A DNA stretch of 64,000 nt from Desulfurococcales archaeon (GCA_009904015.1 WYEQ01000012.1:155188-219187), one strand, 5' to 3'. Shown: positions 34,979-44,497, numbered from the stretch's first letter. A program made the numbers and translations. The notes: generated by a model from the sequence alone, not told the origin.

Positions 34979-36973
34979 TCATGTAGCCTCCTTCTTCCTC
35001 GAGCCTTCTTTGTATTCCATTAGTAGCTTTAGAATCTTTGTTCTTTCCTTTTCAATTTTCGTTTCGCGCGCATATTCAGCTTCTTTCTCTAGCGTGTTGA
35101 TTACTTTGGGGTCACAGACTAATAACTCATTGTTTATTAATTCACAGTTGTATTGACTTTTAGCATCGCATAAGACGCCGACTCCCTCTTCCAGGAAGCT
35201 CCCTTTTAGGCTTTGCTCGCATTCATAGATGGTTATTATACTCTTGATTCCGGTCTCAACCAAAATACTTGAGTTGAGGTCAGCGAGCTTTTCAGCAAAA
35301 CAATAATTAACTTTAGCTTCCTTAAGCTTTTCCTCAAGGAAGCCTTTAATAACGGCATCGCATCTGGGAATAACAATTTTCCTGTTCAGGGATAGCTCCT
35401 TAATTGTATCCAAAAAGAAGCTCTTTATTGACCTCTCGGCTTGAAGCTCCTCTTCAACTTCCCTTAATTTAGTTGATATGGTGGAGAGAGCGTTGTAAAG
35501 CGACTCAATTCTCCGGTCGCTGGAAATGATTGATTCTTGGCTAGATAATTTCTTGTTGAGCTCTTCTTCCAGTCTTCTTATCTCTTCTTCTTTCTTTTGA
35601 ATTTGCTTGTATAGAAGCTCCTTCTCTAGTTTTAGCTTCTCTATCACCTCAATCAGTGTTTTGGAGCTTTTTTCTTGTCTAGTCAGAGGCGCTGATGGGA
35701 CAATTGCCTCCTCCGTGAGTATCATTTCGTTTATTAATTCTTCCACAGCATCAGCAATGCTTTTTCCTTCCACAACTTTTAGCTGTACCTTCTTTATAGG
35801 TATGTTTAGACCTGTTTTTCTCAGGTACTCCTCGGTTTCCAGGAGTTTTCTTCTTATCTCTCTATAAGCAATGTATGCTGCAGCGAGTGCATCGCGCGAA
35901 TGACTATCCTTTATCACTATGTTCTGTGTGCTTGAGTACATACTTGCTATTTCTCTTTTTAGGCGAGTCTCTACCTCCTCGTAGGGGGTGAAAATCTTCG
36001 CGTTTAGGCTAGATGCAAGCTTTCTAACGGCTTCAGGAACAGGGTGAACATCAGTAGCAATTATAACGGGCTTACCGTATTTACTGATTAAATCTGTTAT
36101 CTCGGCCCTGCTGGCCTCCCTCACAGTGTCTATGTATAGAACCTTTCCCTCGATACTCATTATAGCTAGGCCGAAGTTGTATCCAGGGTCTACACCAACA
36201 ATGATTGGTTGCTCATCCTCTTCTTTCTCCTCTAATGAGAGTATCCTTATTACTGGTTTCAATTCTATTATGGCGTCTTGGTACTCTCGCTGGGAAACTA
36301 GTTTTTTCACCTCGTTTATTGGAGCGTAAATAATGAATACAGCTTTTTCTAGTCCACCAATGCTTCTTTTGTAATAAACCTCGTATTCTAGTCCACCATT
36401 CTTTAGGCTTGATTGGATCTCGCTTGATAGCTGCTTTATCACGCTTCTTATTTTTCTTTTGTACCTATTACTGCTCATGCCCCCTTTGCCTTCAACCCTT
36501 GCTTTCCTAATCACGAGCTTTGTTATCTCGTTCTTCGAGAAGACTGGTTTTCCTACCCCATTCTTAGCTAGGATAGCCAGGATATAAGCAGTTTGCATGG
36601 AGGAAGGCTTCCGAGCGTCATCGATGAGCTTATGTTCTTGAGCCATATCTATTAGCTTACGTGGATGCCCTTCTTCACCTACGTTTATCCATACTAGGCT
36701 GGTCTCAGGCGGCAGTAGCTCACCTATCTTCATTAACAACTTCTTGTTGGATGCAAGCTCTTGCAAACTATCAACAGCTATGACGCTAGGCTTGATTTCC
36801 CAGGTTATCCTAAAGAGCCTGGCAAGCGATATCTTGTTTAACTCCTTGATGTAATCACCATTACATAAAATAACAGCTGAATACAAGGGGCTTTTTACTC
36901 TTGATTGGGGAGACCCCGATACAAGGTCCACTCCTATTACGCATTCTTTCATGGAACTTTCGCTTGGCCCCAC
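34979..36973 (-). CDS. DUF460 RNase H-like protein with coiled coil (COG2433)
   Basis: 664 residues. Two RNase H-like parts are visible: the first near the N-terminus (VIGVDLVSGSPQS, and IAVDSLQEL), the second from about 250 (IIVGVDPGYNFGLAIMSIEG, IIATDVHPVPEAV, and SHSRDALAAAYIAYREI), matching the DUF460 core. From about 415 to 510 lies a long coiled coil (LIEVIEKLKLEKELLYKQIQ). Such archaeal proteins are predicted nucleases with unproven activity. GTG at 36973 fits a leaderless message from a TATA-like box near 37001; an ATG at 36952 is an alternative. Confidence 0.8.
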   Translation of the reverse strand: MGPSESSMKECVIGVDLVSGSPQSRVKSPLYSAVILCNGDYIKELNKISLARLFRITWEIKPSVIAVDSLQELASNKKLLMKIGELLPPETSLVWINVGEEGHPRKLIDMAQEHKLIDDARKPSSMQTAYILAILAKNGVGKPVFSKNEITKLVIRKARVEGKGGMSSNRYKRKIRSVIKQLSSEIQSSLKNGGLEYEVYYKRSIGGLEKAVFIIYAPINEVKKLVSQREYQDAIIELKPVIRILSLEEKEEDEQPIIVGVDPGYNFGLAIMSIEGKVLYIDTVREASRAEITDLISKYGKPVIIATDVHPVPEAVRKLASSLNAKIFTPYEEVETRLKREIASMYSSTQNIVIKDSHSRDALAAAYIAYREIRRKLLETEEYLRKTGLNIPIKKVQLKVVEGKSIADAVEELINEMILTEEAIVPSAPLTRQEKSSKTLIEVIEKLKLEKELLYKQIQKKEEEIRRLEEELNKKLSSQESIISSDRRIESLYNALSTISTKLREVEEELQAERSIKSFFLDTIKELSLNRKIVIPRCDAVIKGFLEEKLKEAKVNYCFAEKLADLNSSILVETGIKSIITIYECEQSLKGSFLEEGVGVLCDAKSQYNCELINNELLVCDPKVINTLEKEAEYARETKIEKERTKILKLLMEYKEGSRKKEAT

Positions 36974-37061
36974 GATATAACCTCGAAGATCCTGATAAAT
37001 AAGGTGTGTGAGTCGTGCTCTAATACTAACTTAGTTGTTGTTTACTTAATAAACATAAAAA

Positions 37062-37319
37062 GTTACAACTGAAAGCCTAGCTTTTCAGGGCGGGGATGAA
37101 ATATAAATGCTTTTCTTGTTTTAATAGAGAATCGTGGTTCCCCCAAACCAGCGTGGGGGTGCGGGGAGCACAACCACTCATGCCATGCAAGCTAAGATGG
37201 GGGGATATCTGGCCACACCGACTGCTCCTCAAATGGAAGATGTAAATCCGAGTAGATGAGAGGAACCAATGAAGCCCCTAAAGAGAGCCCACGTTCCCAC
37301 TGGGCGTGGAGAAAGTCAG
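37062..37319 (+). mobile_element. Relic of an IS200/IS605 tnpB 3' end with omega-RNA-like hairpins (copy 2)
   Basis: This occupies most of the 369-base gap 36974-37342. It aligns with copy 1 at 5353-5602 from GTTACAACTGAAAGC at its left end to GAAAGTCAG at its right end. A frame near 37225-37265 gives PTAPQMEDVNPSR and then a stop, like a TnpB tail. The main hairpin GTGGTT plus CCCC (37134-37144) pairs with GGGG and AACCAC (37163-37177); the terminal stem here is GCCCA/TGGGC, different in sequence from copy 1 but at the same place. No transposase gene is left. Confidence 0.6.
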
Positions 37320-37342
37320 TATTGGTTAAGAAGCCATTGAGT

Positions 37343-38950
37343 TCACAGTAGTTTTTCCAATATACCCACACTTATTGAGAAATAAATAAAGGACCCCGTT
37401 ATATCAACGAGCGTTGTAATCATGGCTGCGGACATAGTTGCTGGGTCTATTTTCGCTTTGTAGGCTATGAATACGAGGAGTGCTCCTATGACGCTTGAAA
37501 GCGTAAGGGTTACTATCATTGATGAAGCTACGCTTATCCCAACAATAGTTGCGAAGTGCATTGACTTATCAGCGATTGTTGATATTAAAAAGGATATCGC
37601 GAGCACTATAGGGAATGAGGATAAGCCGATTAGCATCCCTACTAGGAGCTCCTTTTTTATTGCCTTTGGAACATCTTTAAGCGTTATGTGCCCAAGGCTA
37701 AAGGACCTTAAAAGAAGAGAAGCTGCCTGGCTACCGATGTTTCCACCACTATCAATTACTATCGGCAAAAAAGCTGCCAGTATAGCGTACTTCGCTATTT
37801 TATCTTCAAACGATGCTACTATTGATGCAGTAAAGAAATCCACAAGGATCAGGGCCAGTATCCAGGGAGCTCTGGCTTTGTATAGAGATAGGATGGGGGC
37901 AATCAAGTAATTATCAATGTAACCTCTGACGATTTTTCCAAGACCAGCCAAGGTCTCCTCGAGAGACTCCTCCTTGATTACATCCACTATGTCATCTATT
38001 GTAACCACGCCCAGCATCCTGCCTTTCTCATCTACAACCGGTACTTTCGTGAGGTCGAACTTCATCAACACCTCCGCTACTTCTTTCTGATCAGCATTAC
38101 TATTTACAACGACAAAGTCCTTCCTCATGACCTTTATAACCGGTTTGCTTGGATCTTCCTTAACGAGCCGAGAGAGAGTGACCAGACCTATTAATCTGCC
38201 ATCAGCATCGACGACGTATGCCTCATCCCATATCTCGTATTTACCTGAAATTAGCTCCTCCAAAGCAGTGCCCACCGTTGTCTCGGGAGACACCATGAGG
38301 ACTCTCGTCGTCATAAGCCCTCCAGCCGTATCTGGCTTGTACTTCAGCAAGTTCTCGATAACCTTTCTTTTCTCCTTCGATAAAAGCTTAAGCACGTTCT
38401 TACGGGCCGAATCATCAAGGGACTGAACTACGTCAACCAGGTCGTCAGGGTCAAGGTGCTCCAAGCAAAAGGCCAGGTCCGAAGGCGTAATGCTACTTGC
38501 TATTTCCCTTACTATTTCTATAGGAGCATATGCAAGGATTTCAGCCAAGATGTGCAGAGACAAAACCTTGTATATCCTTTTTCTAACGTTTTCATCGAGC
38601 TTCGATAAAACAAGCACTCTTTCCTCTGGGTGAAGGTACTTAAACAAGCTATTAGCGATCTCCGGGCTAATAGAGAGCGGATCAACTAGGTAATCAAAAG
38701 ATTCAGGAGCGAGTCGAAGAATATCGTAGTCCTCATCGGGATCGGCAAGCACTTCATCGAGCTTCTCTTTTATATATTCCTGGCTTTCTTCAGGTAAATC
38801 TGCTACCAATATTATCTTGGATAACCCATCCTCGACGTAGGAAAAGTTAAACAAGATGTTTCCGCCCGAGTCACTGATTATTTCATATATCCTCTTCAGA
38901 GTTCCAGCTCTATCCTTCGCTTTAATCAGCACCATGCTCTTTATAATCAC
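37343..38950 (-). CDS. mgtE: MgtE-type Mg2+ transporter with N-terminal ACT-like domain
   Basis: 535 residues. Residues about 5-75 look like an ACT domain (KAKDRAGTLKRIYEIISDSGGNILF). Then the MgtE N-domain (about 85-215, LFKYLHPEERVLVLSKL and onward), a CBS pair (about 216-335, TTRVLMVSPETTVGTALEEL and KDFVVVNSNADQKEV), and five membrane segments with the pore signature FLPIVIDSGGNIGSQAASLL near 400. MgtE N and CBS domains close the channel when internal Mg2+ is high. The extra ACT domain is unusual and would add amino acid or other ligand control. GTG start after GGTGGAG. Confidence 0.9.
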   Translation of the reverse strand: MIIKSMVLIKAKDRAGTLKRIYEIISDSGGNILFNFSYVEDGLSKIILVADLPEESQEYIKEKLDEVLADPDEDYDILRLAPESFDYLVDPLSISPEIANSLFKYLHPEERVLVLSKLDENVRKRIYKVLSLHILAEILAYAPIEIVREIASSITPSDLAFCLEHLDPDDLVDVVQSLDDSARKNVLKLLSKEKRKVIENLLKYKPDTAGGLMTTRVLMVSPETTVGTALEELISGKYEIWDEAYVVDADGRLIGLVTLSRLVKEDPSKPVIKVMRKDFVVVNSNADQKEVAEVLMKFDLTKVPVVDEKGRMLGVVTIDDIVDVIKEESLEETLAGLGKIVRGYIDNYLIAPILSLYKARAPWILALILVDFFTASIVASFEDKIAKYAILAAFLPIVIDSGGNIGSQAASLLLRSFSLGHITLKDVPKAIKKELLVGMLIGLSSFPIVLAISFLISTIADKSMHFATIVGISVASSMIVTLTLSSVIGALLVFIAYKAKIDPATMSAAMITTLVDITGSFIYFSISVGILEKLL

Positions 38951-39039
38951 GGTTCTCCACCCGTTATCTTCAATTAACCATTTTCTAAAATAACCATATA
39001 TACGGCTTTTTTCACCATCGATTAATGGTTAGTTGATAG

Positions 39040-40875
39040 TTGAAAAAAGCTTTAGTTTGCTTAGTGCTCATCATGGTTACGTTAAGCTTCGCTAGCCAAG
39101 CCATCTCTAGTAATGTTGCCTCAGAGATAATAATCCGTGTTCCAGCAGTTTATGATTCTTCAGGGGAGGTATTCGAAATCACTGTTAGAGAGAACGTTAA
39201 TGAAACACTGATTGTACAGGGACCAGGAACCATCGATAATGATACTCTCGCGTCAATCTGGTCATCCATATTTATTGCCAATATTCTCTCCAGCTCCCCC
39301 TATTGGAAATCAGGATTCACGATTGTTTTCCCAAGTCAAATTAAGAGCATCGGCGGCCCGAGCGCTAGCCTGGGCTTAACTATAGCTATTCTTAAGCTTA
39401 TTAACAACGATAATGTAAACACGCTATACAACTACTCCATCACAGGGGCAGTTAACATCAATGGATTAACAACAGCTGTTGGAGGCGTAGAAGCAAAACT
39501 GAACGCTACCATAAAGATGGGTCTAAAAGGCATGGTTCTTCCAATAAGCAACCTAGTCGAAGTAGAGTCTCAAGCAAGTAACGTTGTTCCCGTGGCAAGT
39601 ATTTATGAGCTCTACATAATGTCTCAGGGCTATGGTCTTAACTCCACGTTTATCAAGAGGCCCGTAACTGAGTACCCAGGGGATATAAGGGACTATCTGG
39701 ATAACGTTTACTGGTACTTCAGGAATAAGACAAACGTTGAGCTAGATATCGTTAAGACATACATTAAATACGCCGATGAGGCGTATCTTCAAGGCAAAAT
39801 GTACGCGGCCTCCAGCTTGGCGTTCACAGCGTATACCAGATATCTGCAGACCTTGTACTCAAATATGAACATAACCGAGCTTCACGCTAGGTACGAATCT
39901 CTCAAAGAAAAGTCTTCTATTCTCAGAGAAAAACTCGTGGAGTTAGAAAAACAGAAAGTCAGCTCAAAACTCGTAGGCCTATACGACGTAGAGTTGCTCT
40001 CATTAGGGGAATCGAGATTGTGGATGTGCATGAATCTACTAACCAGTTTTGAGCAATCCAATTTTACAGATAAAAACACATTGGCCCAAGCAGATGCACG
40101 TTGCCTAACAGCAGAATTCTGGATAAACGCGGCTAACACCAGTTTTGCTTCGCAACCATTAATTGATAGTGAAAGGATGAATGATTACATAAACATGTAT
40201 ATTTTCTATCTGGATAAATATGTGTGGTACGTCGAGTCGCTCATAACCAAGCTAAACGCGACTAACGAGCTATCGCAATACTTGTTGACTCTAAAAAGTA
40301 CTTATCAGCTAATCACCGAGAACAAGGAGGCATGGAGCCTTCCATTGAAGCTCGGATTAACAACAGAACTAGCGCAGGACATAGCTATTTTTATGGACGC
40401 GTTCAACACTGAGACCGACTACCTGCTTGATAAGTACATAGCTGAGGAGTACAGAACGTGGTATATGCTCTACTCAAGGGCTAATCTTTATCAACTAGAC
40501 TCAATTGTTTCCAACTTATACCTAGAGTACTCTGAGTTCATGAAAGATAAAGACCCATTAATAGCGTATCAAATGGCTAGCCAAGCAGTTGTTTCGCTTT
40601 ACCCTATAATCATGTATACGAAAACATTTTCAAGCGAGCAACCTTCCGAATCATTGCTAATCGAGAAAAAAACGGTGAATACACTATTGAGTTGGGCAGC
40701 CTTAATGTTAATCATCTTTATTTCATCTTTTCTTGCTGGACTTGTGTTTGGAAAGCGTGCGCAAAAGGAGAGGCAGCTAGGGGAAACAGAGAGCCGACAA
40801 TGCCTACAGAGCATATTCAATCATAGATTCCGGGGTCTCCACGTGAATAGTGAGGATAAGGAAACTAGTCAATAA
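39040..40875 (+). CDS. Exported, membrane-anchored Lon-like (S16) serine protease
   Basis: 611 residues. Signal peptide at about 1-23, then an S16 proteolytic domain: SIGGPSASLGLTIAIL with catalytic Ser108, and TTAVGGVEAKLNATIKMG with Lys153, at the spacing (45 residues) close to that of Lon (43). A domain of about 330 mostly helical residues follows, then one membrane segment near 547-569 (WAALMLIIFISSFLAGLVFG) and a short basic tail. There is no AAA+ ATPase, so it should act outside the cell without ATP. TTG start. Its tail overlaps the convergent UDG gene by 11 bases. Confidence 0.78.
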   Translation: MKKALVCLVLIMVTLSFASQAISSNVASEIIIRVPAVYDSSGEVFEITVRENVNETLIVQGPGTIDNDTLASIWSSIFIANILSSSPYWKSGFTIVFPSQIKSIGGPSASLGLTIAILKLINNDNVNTLYNYSITGAVNINGLTTAVGGVEAKLNATIKMGLKGMVLPISNLVEVESQASNVVPVASIYELYIMSQGYGLNSTFIKRPVTEYPGDIRDYLDNVYWYFRNKTNVELDIVKTYIKYADEAYLQGKMYAASSLAFTAYTRYLQTLYSNMNITELHARYESLKEKSSILREKLVELEKQKVSSKLVGLYDVELLSLGESRLWMCMNLLTSFEQSNFTDKNTLAQADARCLTAEFWINAANTSFASQPLIDSERMNDYINMYIFYLDKYVWYVESLITKLNATNELSQYLLTLKSTYQLITENKEAWSLPLKLGLTTELAQDIAIFMDAFNTETDYLLDKYIAEEYRTWYMLYSRANLYQLDSIVSNLYLEYSEFMKDKDPLIAYQMASQAVVSLYPIIMYTKTFSSEQPSESLLIEKKTVNTLLSWAALMLIIFISSFLAGLVFGKRAQKERQLGETESRQCLQSIFNHRFRGLHVNSEDKETSQ

Positions 40876-41488
40876 AAGGAGTCTCTAATTCGATTACAGC
40901 CCTCTTGATGTCTTCTTGGAGATTTCTTACTAAGGAGGGGTTTCTCAGACATGCGGCGGGATGATACGTCGGTACAACCTTTATCACTAGATTATCTATT
41001 CGAAAAGTTAAAGTTCTGTCTCTGACTTCCTTTAGTTTCACGTTATTGTAATTGAGTATATCGTCTTTGTTTTTGAGAACTCCTATTAAGCTCAGCGCTT
41101 GCAGACCTGTTGCCCCGAGAGTAACTATTACCTTGGGCTTCAATAATTCGAGTTCTTTTTTCAAGTACGCTGAGCATGCGATAACCTCGTTTTTATAAGG
41201 CTTTCTGTTGTTGGGAGGCCTGCACTTAACGCTATTTGTAATGAATAAATCTTCTCTTGATAACCCGTTTCTCCTAAGAATATCATCTAGTAGTTTTCCC
41301 GCTTTACCGGTGAATGGTCTTCCGAGAGCATCCTCCGTTCTCCCGGGGGCCTCGCCTAGCAGTAGTATGGGGCGCTTGTATCCTCCCTCTCCAACAACCA
41401 CCCGTTTCCTGGATTTTTGGAGTGGGCACTTGGAGCAGTTCCTGATTTCTTGATAGAACGAATATAGTTCTCCTAGCTTTTCACTCAT
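40865..41488 (-). CDS. Family 4 (type IV) uracil-DNA glycosylase
   Basis: 207 residues. Cys residues of the 4Fe-4S cluster: NCSKCPLQKSRK near 17-28 with the third and fourth at KCRPP and IACSAYL. Catalytic motif GEAPGRTEDALGRPFTGKAGKLLDDIL and the C-terminal VVPTYHPAACLRN are as in thermostable family 4 UDGs. It removes uracil from DNA, a frequent lesion at high temperature, to start base excision repair. Starts with ATG 41488; overlaps the DPM1-like gene upstream by 8 bases. Confidence 0.94.
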   Translation of the reverse strand: MSEKLGELYSFYQEIRNCSKCPLQKSRKRVVVGEGGYKRPILLLGEAPGRTEDALGRPFTGKAGKLLDDILRRNGLSREDLFITNSVKCRPPNNRKPYKNEVIACSAYLKKELELLKPKVIVTLGATGLQALSLIGVLKNKDDILNYNNVKLKEVRDRTLTFRIDNLVIKVVPTYHPAACLRNPSLVRNLQEDIKRAVIELETPFID

Positions 41489-42584
41489 ACCTACCTACTC
41501 TCTCCCAAACATAATGTTCGCTGAGCGTGTAGTTAGCAAGAAAACCTAATAATATTCCTAATAGGTTTGCTACCAATGGGTTTAGTCTGAGTAAATGGGT
41601 TAGAAGAAGCAGCGTAGCATAGTTTATGAAAGCGCCTATAGCAGTAGCTACGTGATATTTAGCCAGCCTGGTCAGAACGGTTCCCTTAGCCCTCTCTTTC
41701 CTAAAGGTCACAAGACTGTTCAGGGCAAAGTTGCTGAGTATGCTTGTCTCTATTGCCAATAAACCTGATAAGTAAACAGGTAAAGCTACTTTGTAGTGAG
41801 CAAGCCACAGAACACCCTCATTAACAAAAATGCCGCTTATTCCCACGGCCATGAACTTTAGAATTCTGTACTCATTCAAGCTGAGAATATGCAGAAGATA
41901 ATCAAGTATTTCCTTTAAACCAAGCTTGCTTTCCCCGTAAGCTCTCTTACCAAAAACTATTGGTACCTCCCTGACTTTATCTTTGGAGTACTTGCCCTTA
42001 ACCATTATCTCCAGTAAAATCTTGAACCCTTTGGGATTCATTAGGTCAAGCCTACCCTCGATGACAGTTCTCCTAAGAGCAAAAAACCCACTCATCGGGT
42101 CTGATAGCACCCTGATTTGAGGAACAAGGAGTTTTCCTATCAGTGCCGCTCCCTTCGAGAAAATTTTTCTCGCGAAGCTAAGCCCCTCATCTCTTCCTCC
42201 CTTAATGAACCTGGAGGCGACAACTATCTCAGCTCCTTTCTCCAGTTCCAGGTACATTTCCTTAATTTTTTCCGGCGGGTGTTGCAAATCAGCGTCCATA
42301 ACTACGAGATAATCGCCGGAGGATGCTTTGAAACCATCTATAACCGCCGTTGCTAATCCTCTTTTCCCTTCTCTTACGATTACTTTGAGATTATTATCAA
42401 TACCGATACCCCTGGCCGTCTCTTTGGCAACAGTAGCGGTGTTATCCGGGCTGTTGTCATCAACAATAATAATCTCGTAGCTCTTGCTAGTTATATCCTC
42501 AAGCACTTTTTTCAGAGCCGGGAGTAGTAGCTTGATGTTTTCGGCCTCATTATATGTGGGGAGCACAACGCTTATCTTGGTCAT
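41481..42584 (-). CDS. DPM1-type glycosyltransferase fused to a GtrA-like membrane domain
   Basis: 367 residues from ATG at 42584. The N-terminal 230 residues are a GT2 dolichol-phosphate mannosyltransferase-like domain: ISVVLPTYNEAENIKLLLPAL, IIIVDDNSPDNT, VMDADLQHPPEKI (the metal site) and SDPMSGFFALRR. The C-terminal part has four membrane segments of the GtrA type (about 243-360). Enzymes of this order move a sugar from a nucleotide donor to a polyprenyl phosphate and flip it; in archaea this supports protein N-glycosylation or surface glycans. Confidence 0.9.
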   Translation of the reverse strand: MTKISVVLPTYNEAENIKLLLPALKKVLEDITSKSYEIIIVDDNSPDNTATVAKETARGIGIDNNLKVIVREGKRGLATAVIDGFKASSGDYLVVMDADLQHPPEKIKEMYLELEKGAEIVVASRFIKGGRDEGLSFARKIFSKGAALIGKLLVPQIRVLSDPMSGFFALRRTVIEGRLDLMNPKGFKILLEIMVKGKYSKDKVREVPIVFGKRAYGESKLGLKEILDYLLHILSLNEYRILKFMAVGISGIFVNEGVLWLAHYKVALPVYLSGLLAIETSILSNFALNSLVTFRKERAKGTVLTRLAKYHVATAIGAFINYATLLLLTHLLRLNPLVANLLGILLGFLANYTLSEHYVWERVGRYE

Positions 42585-42684
42585 CTTTCCCAACACGAAA
42601 CCAAGTTGTGAACGAATATTTTTTATTATAGACGGAATAATATAACCTCATTGCAAGTGCTTCAACAATGACTCGGGAGCCCGG

Positions 42685-44382
42685 ATGCCTTATAAAAAGC
42701 ATTCTCGCTTTGCAAAGCTGATGTACATAGGTAGCGCTTTGTCCATGGTTATTGGGATTTCTAGCTTAATCATAATATCCGTGGGTGTTTTCTCGCTGAG
42801 CATAGATACGGCTGGTTTATTGAGGGAGGGGTACTCAGTCTTCTATGTATTAATGCCGGTTGCGTTGATTTTAACTGGTACGGTCATCATCTTGATTAGC
42901 TTGCTGAGAGAAAGCCTGACCCTGCTAGCCTGTTCTGTTTCATTCTTTATGGCTGGGTTACTCATGGGGAAGATGGAAAAAATTTTTTCTCTATACTCGT
43001 CGGAAACGGTGGTTTTTGTTTTCCTGGGTATAGGTATTTTGCTTATAGGTGTAGCTTTTTATAAGTTATTGTATAGAGAGGCCGTTATTGGCGTTATCGA
43101 CGCGCTGGGTACAGTGGCTTTTCTATGGTTTCTTGTCCCGCTCATTCATTCATTACCACTTGTATTGCTTCTAAAAATACCGCTCTTGGATGCTTTTTTC
43201 GAATCGGTCATGGGGTTTACTGGGACAGGACTCACAGTGTTCACAGGGGCTATTGACCATAAAGGTATTTATATACCAAGCGTAGACGAGCTCTCAATGC
43301 CTATCCTATTGTGGCGGAGCATTATACAGTGGGTGGGCGGAATAGGCGTAGTAGTGATGAGCATGGCTATTATTGCTCAGCCCTCTATCGGCTTGGTTAT
43401 TCTAGCAGAGGTTGAGGGAAGGCTTGAGAAGCTCGAGCCAACCATCAAGAAAACAGCCATTCAGATGTTTAAGCTCTACATAGTCCTAACTATTATCTCA
43501 TTTGCTTTGTTTTATATAGCTGGTCTAGGGCCTTTCGAAGCGTTGTGTCAGGCATTTACTGGAATAAGCACGGCAGGCTTCTCGACACGTAGTGATAGCT
43601 TCGCGTCGATGAGCTTAGCTGTCAAAATTGCTGGCATAATTGTAATGATTCTCGGTGCATCGAACTTCCATGACATGTATATAGCTAGAAAGAGGCCCTG
43701 GGCCTTCCTCCGCTCGGTGGAACTAAGAGCAATGTTAATCACGATTACGTTGGCTTTGCTGTCCTCGTTCGGACTGTTCAGATTGCACGAGAAATACAGT
43801 CTTATAGACATATTATTCCAGATAACGAGTGCCTTAACAACAACGGGCTGGCAGAGCGTGAACTTATCTGCTTCGCCAATAGAGTTTAAGGTATTATTAA
43901 TTACTCTTATTTTTGTGGGTGGAAGCATTTTTTCAACGGCCGGTAGCGTCAAGATACTTAGGTACATCGCTTTGTTTAAGTATATACGCGAAGAAATCAA
44001 CAAGATGGGGAAGCCTAGAGGCTACCAGACAATGTACAGTGTTGGGAGGTACAGCTTCTCCCCTGATAGTGTTGGCAGAGCAGCTCTCGTTATGTTCCTC
44101 TACTTCTTTACGTATCAAGTGGGATTAGCAATTGCTTTTAAGATGGCAGGCCAAACCTACAGAATAGATAATCTTTTCTTCGAGGTCGCAAGCGCTCTCG
44201 GAAACATTGGGCTGAGCACGGGCGTCGCGGGCGCATCGTTACCGGCGGGACTAAAACTAGAATTTATCGTGTTATCAATCATGGGGAGACTGGAGATCTT
44301 TCCGTTAATAATCCTGTTTTACAAACTATTAACTTTCAGACCATCGAGAAAGAGAATTATTAAACAACCAGCTGTTTCCTAA
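42685..44382 (+). CDS. Potassium uptake transporter, TrkH/KtrB type
   Basis: 565 residues. All four pore loops are recognisable: GFTGTGLTVFTG near 176-187, FTGISTAGFSTRSD near 290-303, ITSALTTTGWQSVN near 380-393, and ASALGNIGLSTG near 503-514, so the K+ filter glycines are kept. About 130 N-terminal residues add four membrane segments before the core, more than in most KtrB. No TrkA or KtrA gene is adjacent. The ATG at 42685 has GGGAG about 5 bases before it. Confidence 0.9.
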   Translation: MPYKKHSRFAKLMYIGSALSMVIGISSLIIISVGVFSLSIDTAGLLREGYSVFYVLMPVALILTGTVIILISLLRESLTLLACSVSFFMAGLLMGKMEKIFSLYSSETVVFVFLGIGILLIGVAFYKLLYREAVIGVIDALGTVAFLWFLVPLIHSLPLVLLLKIPLLDAFFESVMGFTGTGLTVFTGAIDHKGIYIPSVDELSMPILLWRSIIQWVGGIGVVVMSMAIIAQPSIGLVILAEVEGRLEKLEPTIKKTAIQMFKLYIVLTIISFALFYIAGLGPFEALCQAFTGISTAGFSTRSDSFASMSLAVKIAGIIVMILGASNFHDMYIARKRPWAFLRSVELRAMLITITLALLSSFGLFRLHEKYSLIDILFQITSALTTTGWQSVNLSASPIEFKVLLITLIFVGGSIFSTAGSVKILRYIALFKYIREEINKMGKPRGYQTMYSVGRYSFSPDSVGRAALVMFLYFFTYQVGLAIAFKMAGQTYRIDNLFFEVASALGNIGLSTGVAGASLPAGLKLEFIVLSIMGRLEIFPLIILFYKLLTFRPSRKRIIKQPAVS

Positions 44383-44392
44383 GGTAGCTATT

Positions 44393-44497
44393 CACGTGGG
44401 GGAAGTTCCGCCCCTCTCCTAACTGCCCAGCAAATGGAAGATGTAAATCCTGATAGATGCGAGAAACCATTATTTCTTAAGGGCATAGAGGAGGTCA
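44393..44497 (+). mobile_element. Partial relic of an IS200/IS605 tnpB 3' end (copy 3)
   Basis: Only the 3' part of the family is left. Bases 44418-44465 give LTAQQMEDVNPDRCEKP in one frame, the least decayed TnpB-like tail of the three copies, ending with GAGGAGGTCA as in copy 1. The left hairpin of the other copies is absent and the terminal hairpin is degraded. The relic lies 10 bases after the K+ transporter stop and 11 before the phosphoesterase stop. Confidence 0.5.
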
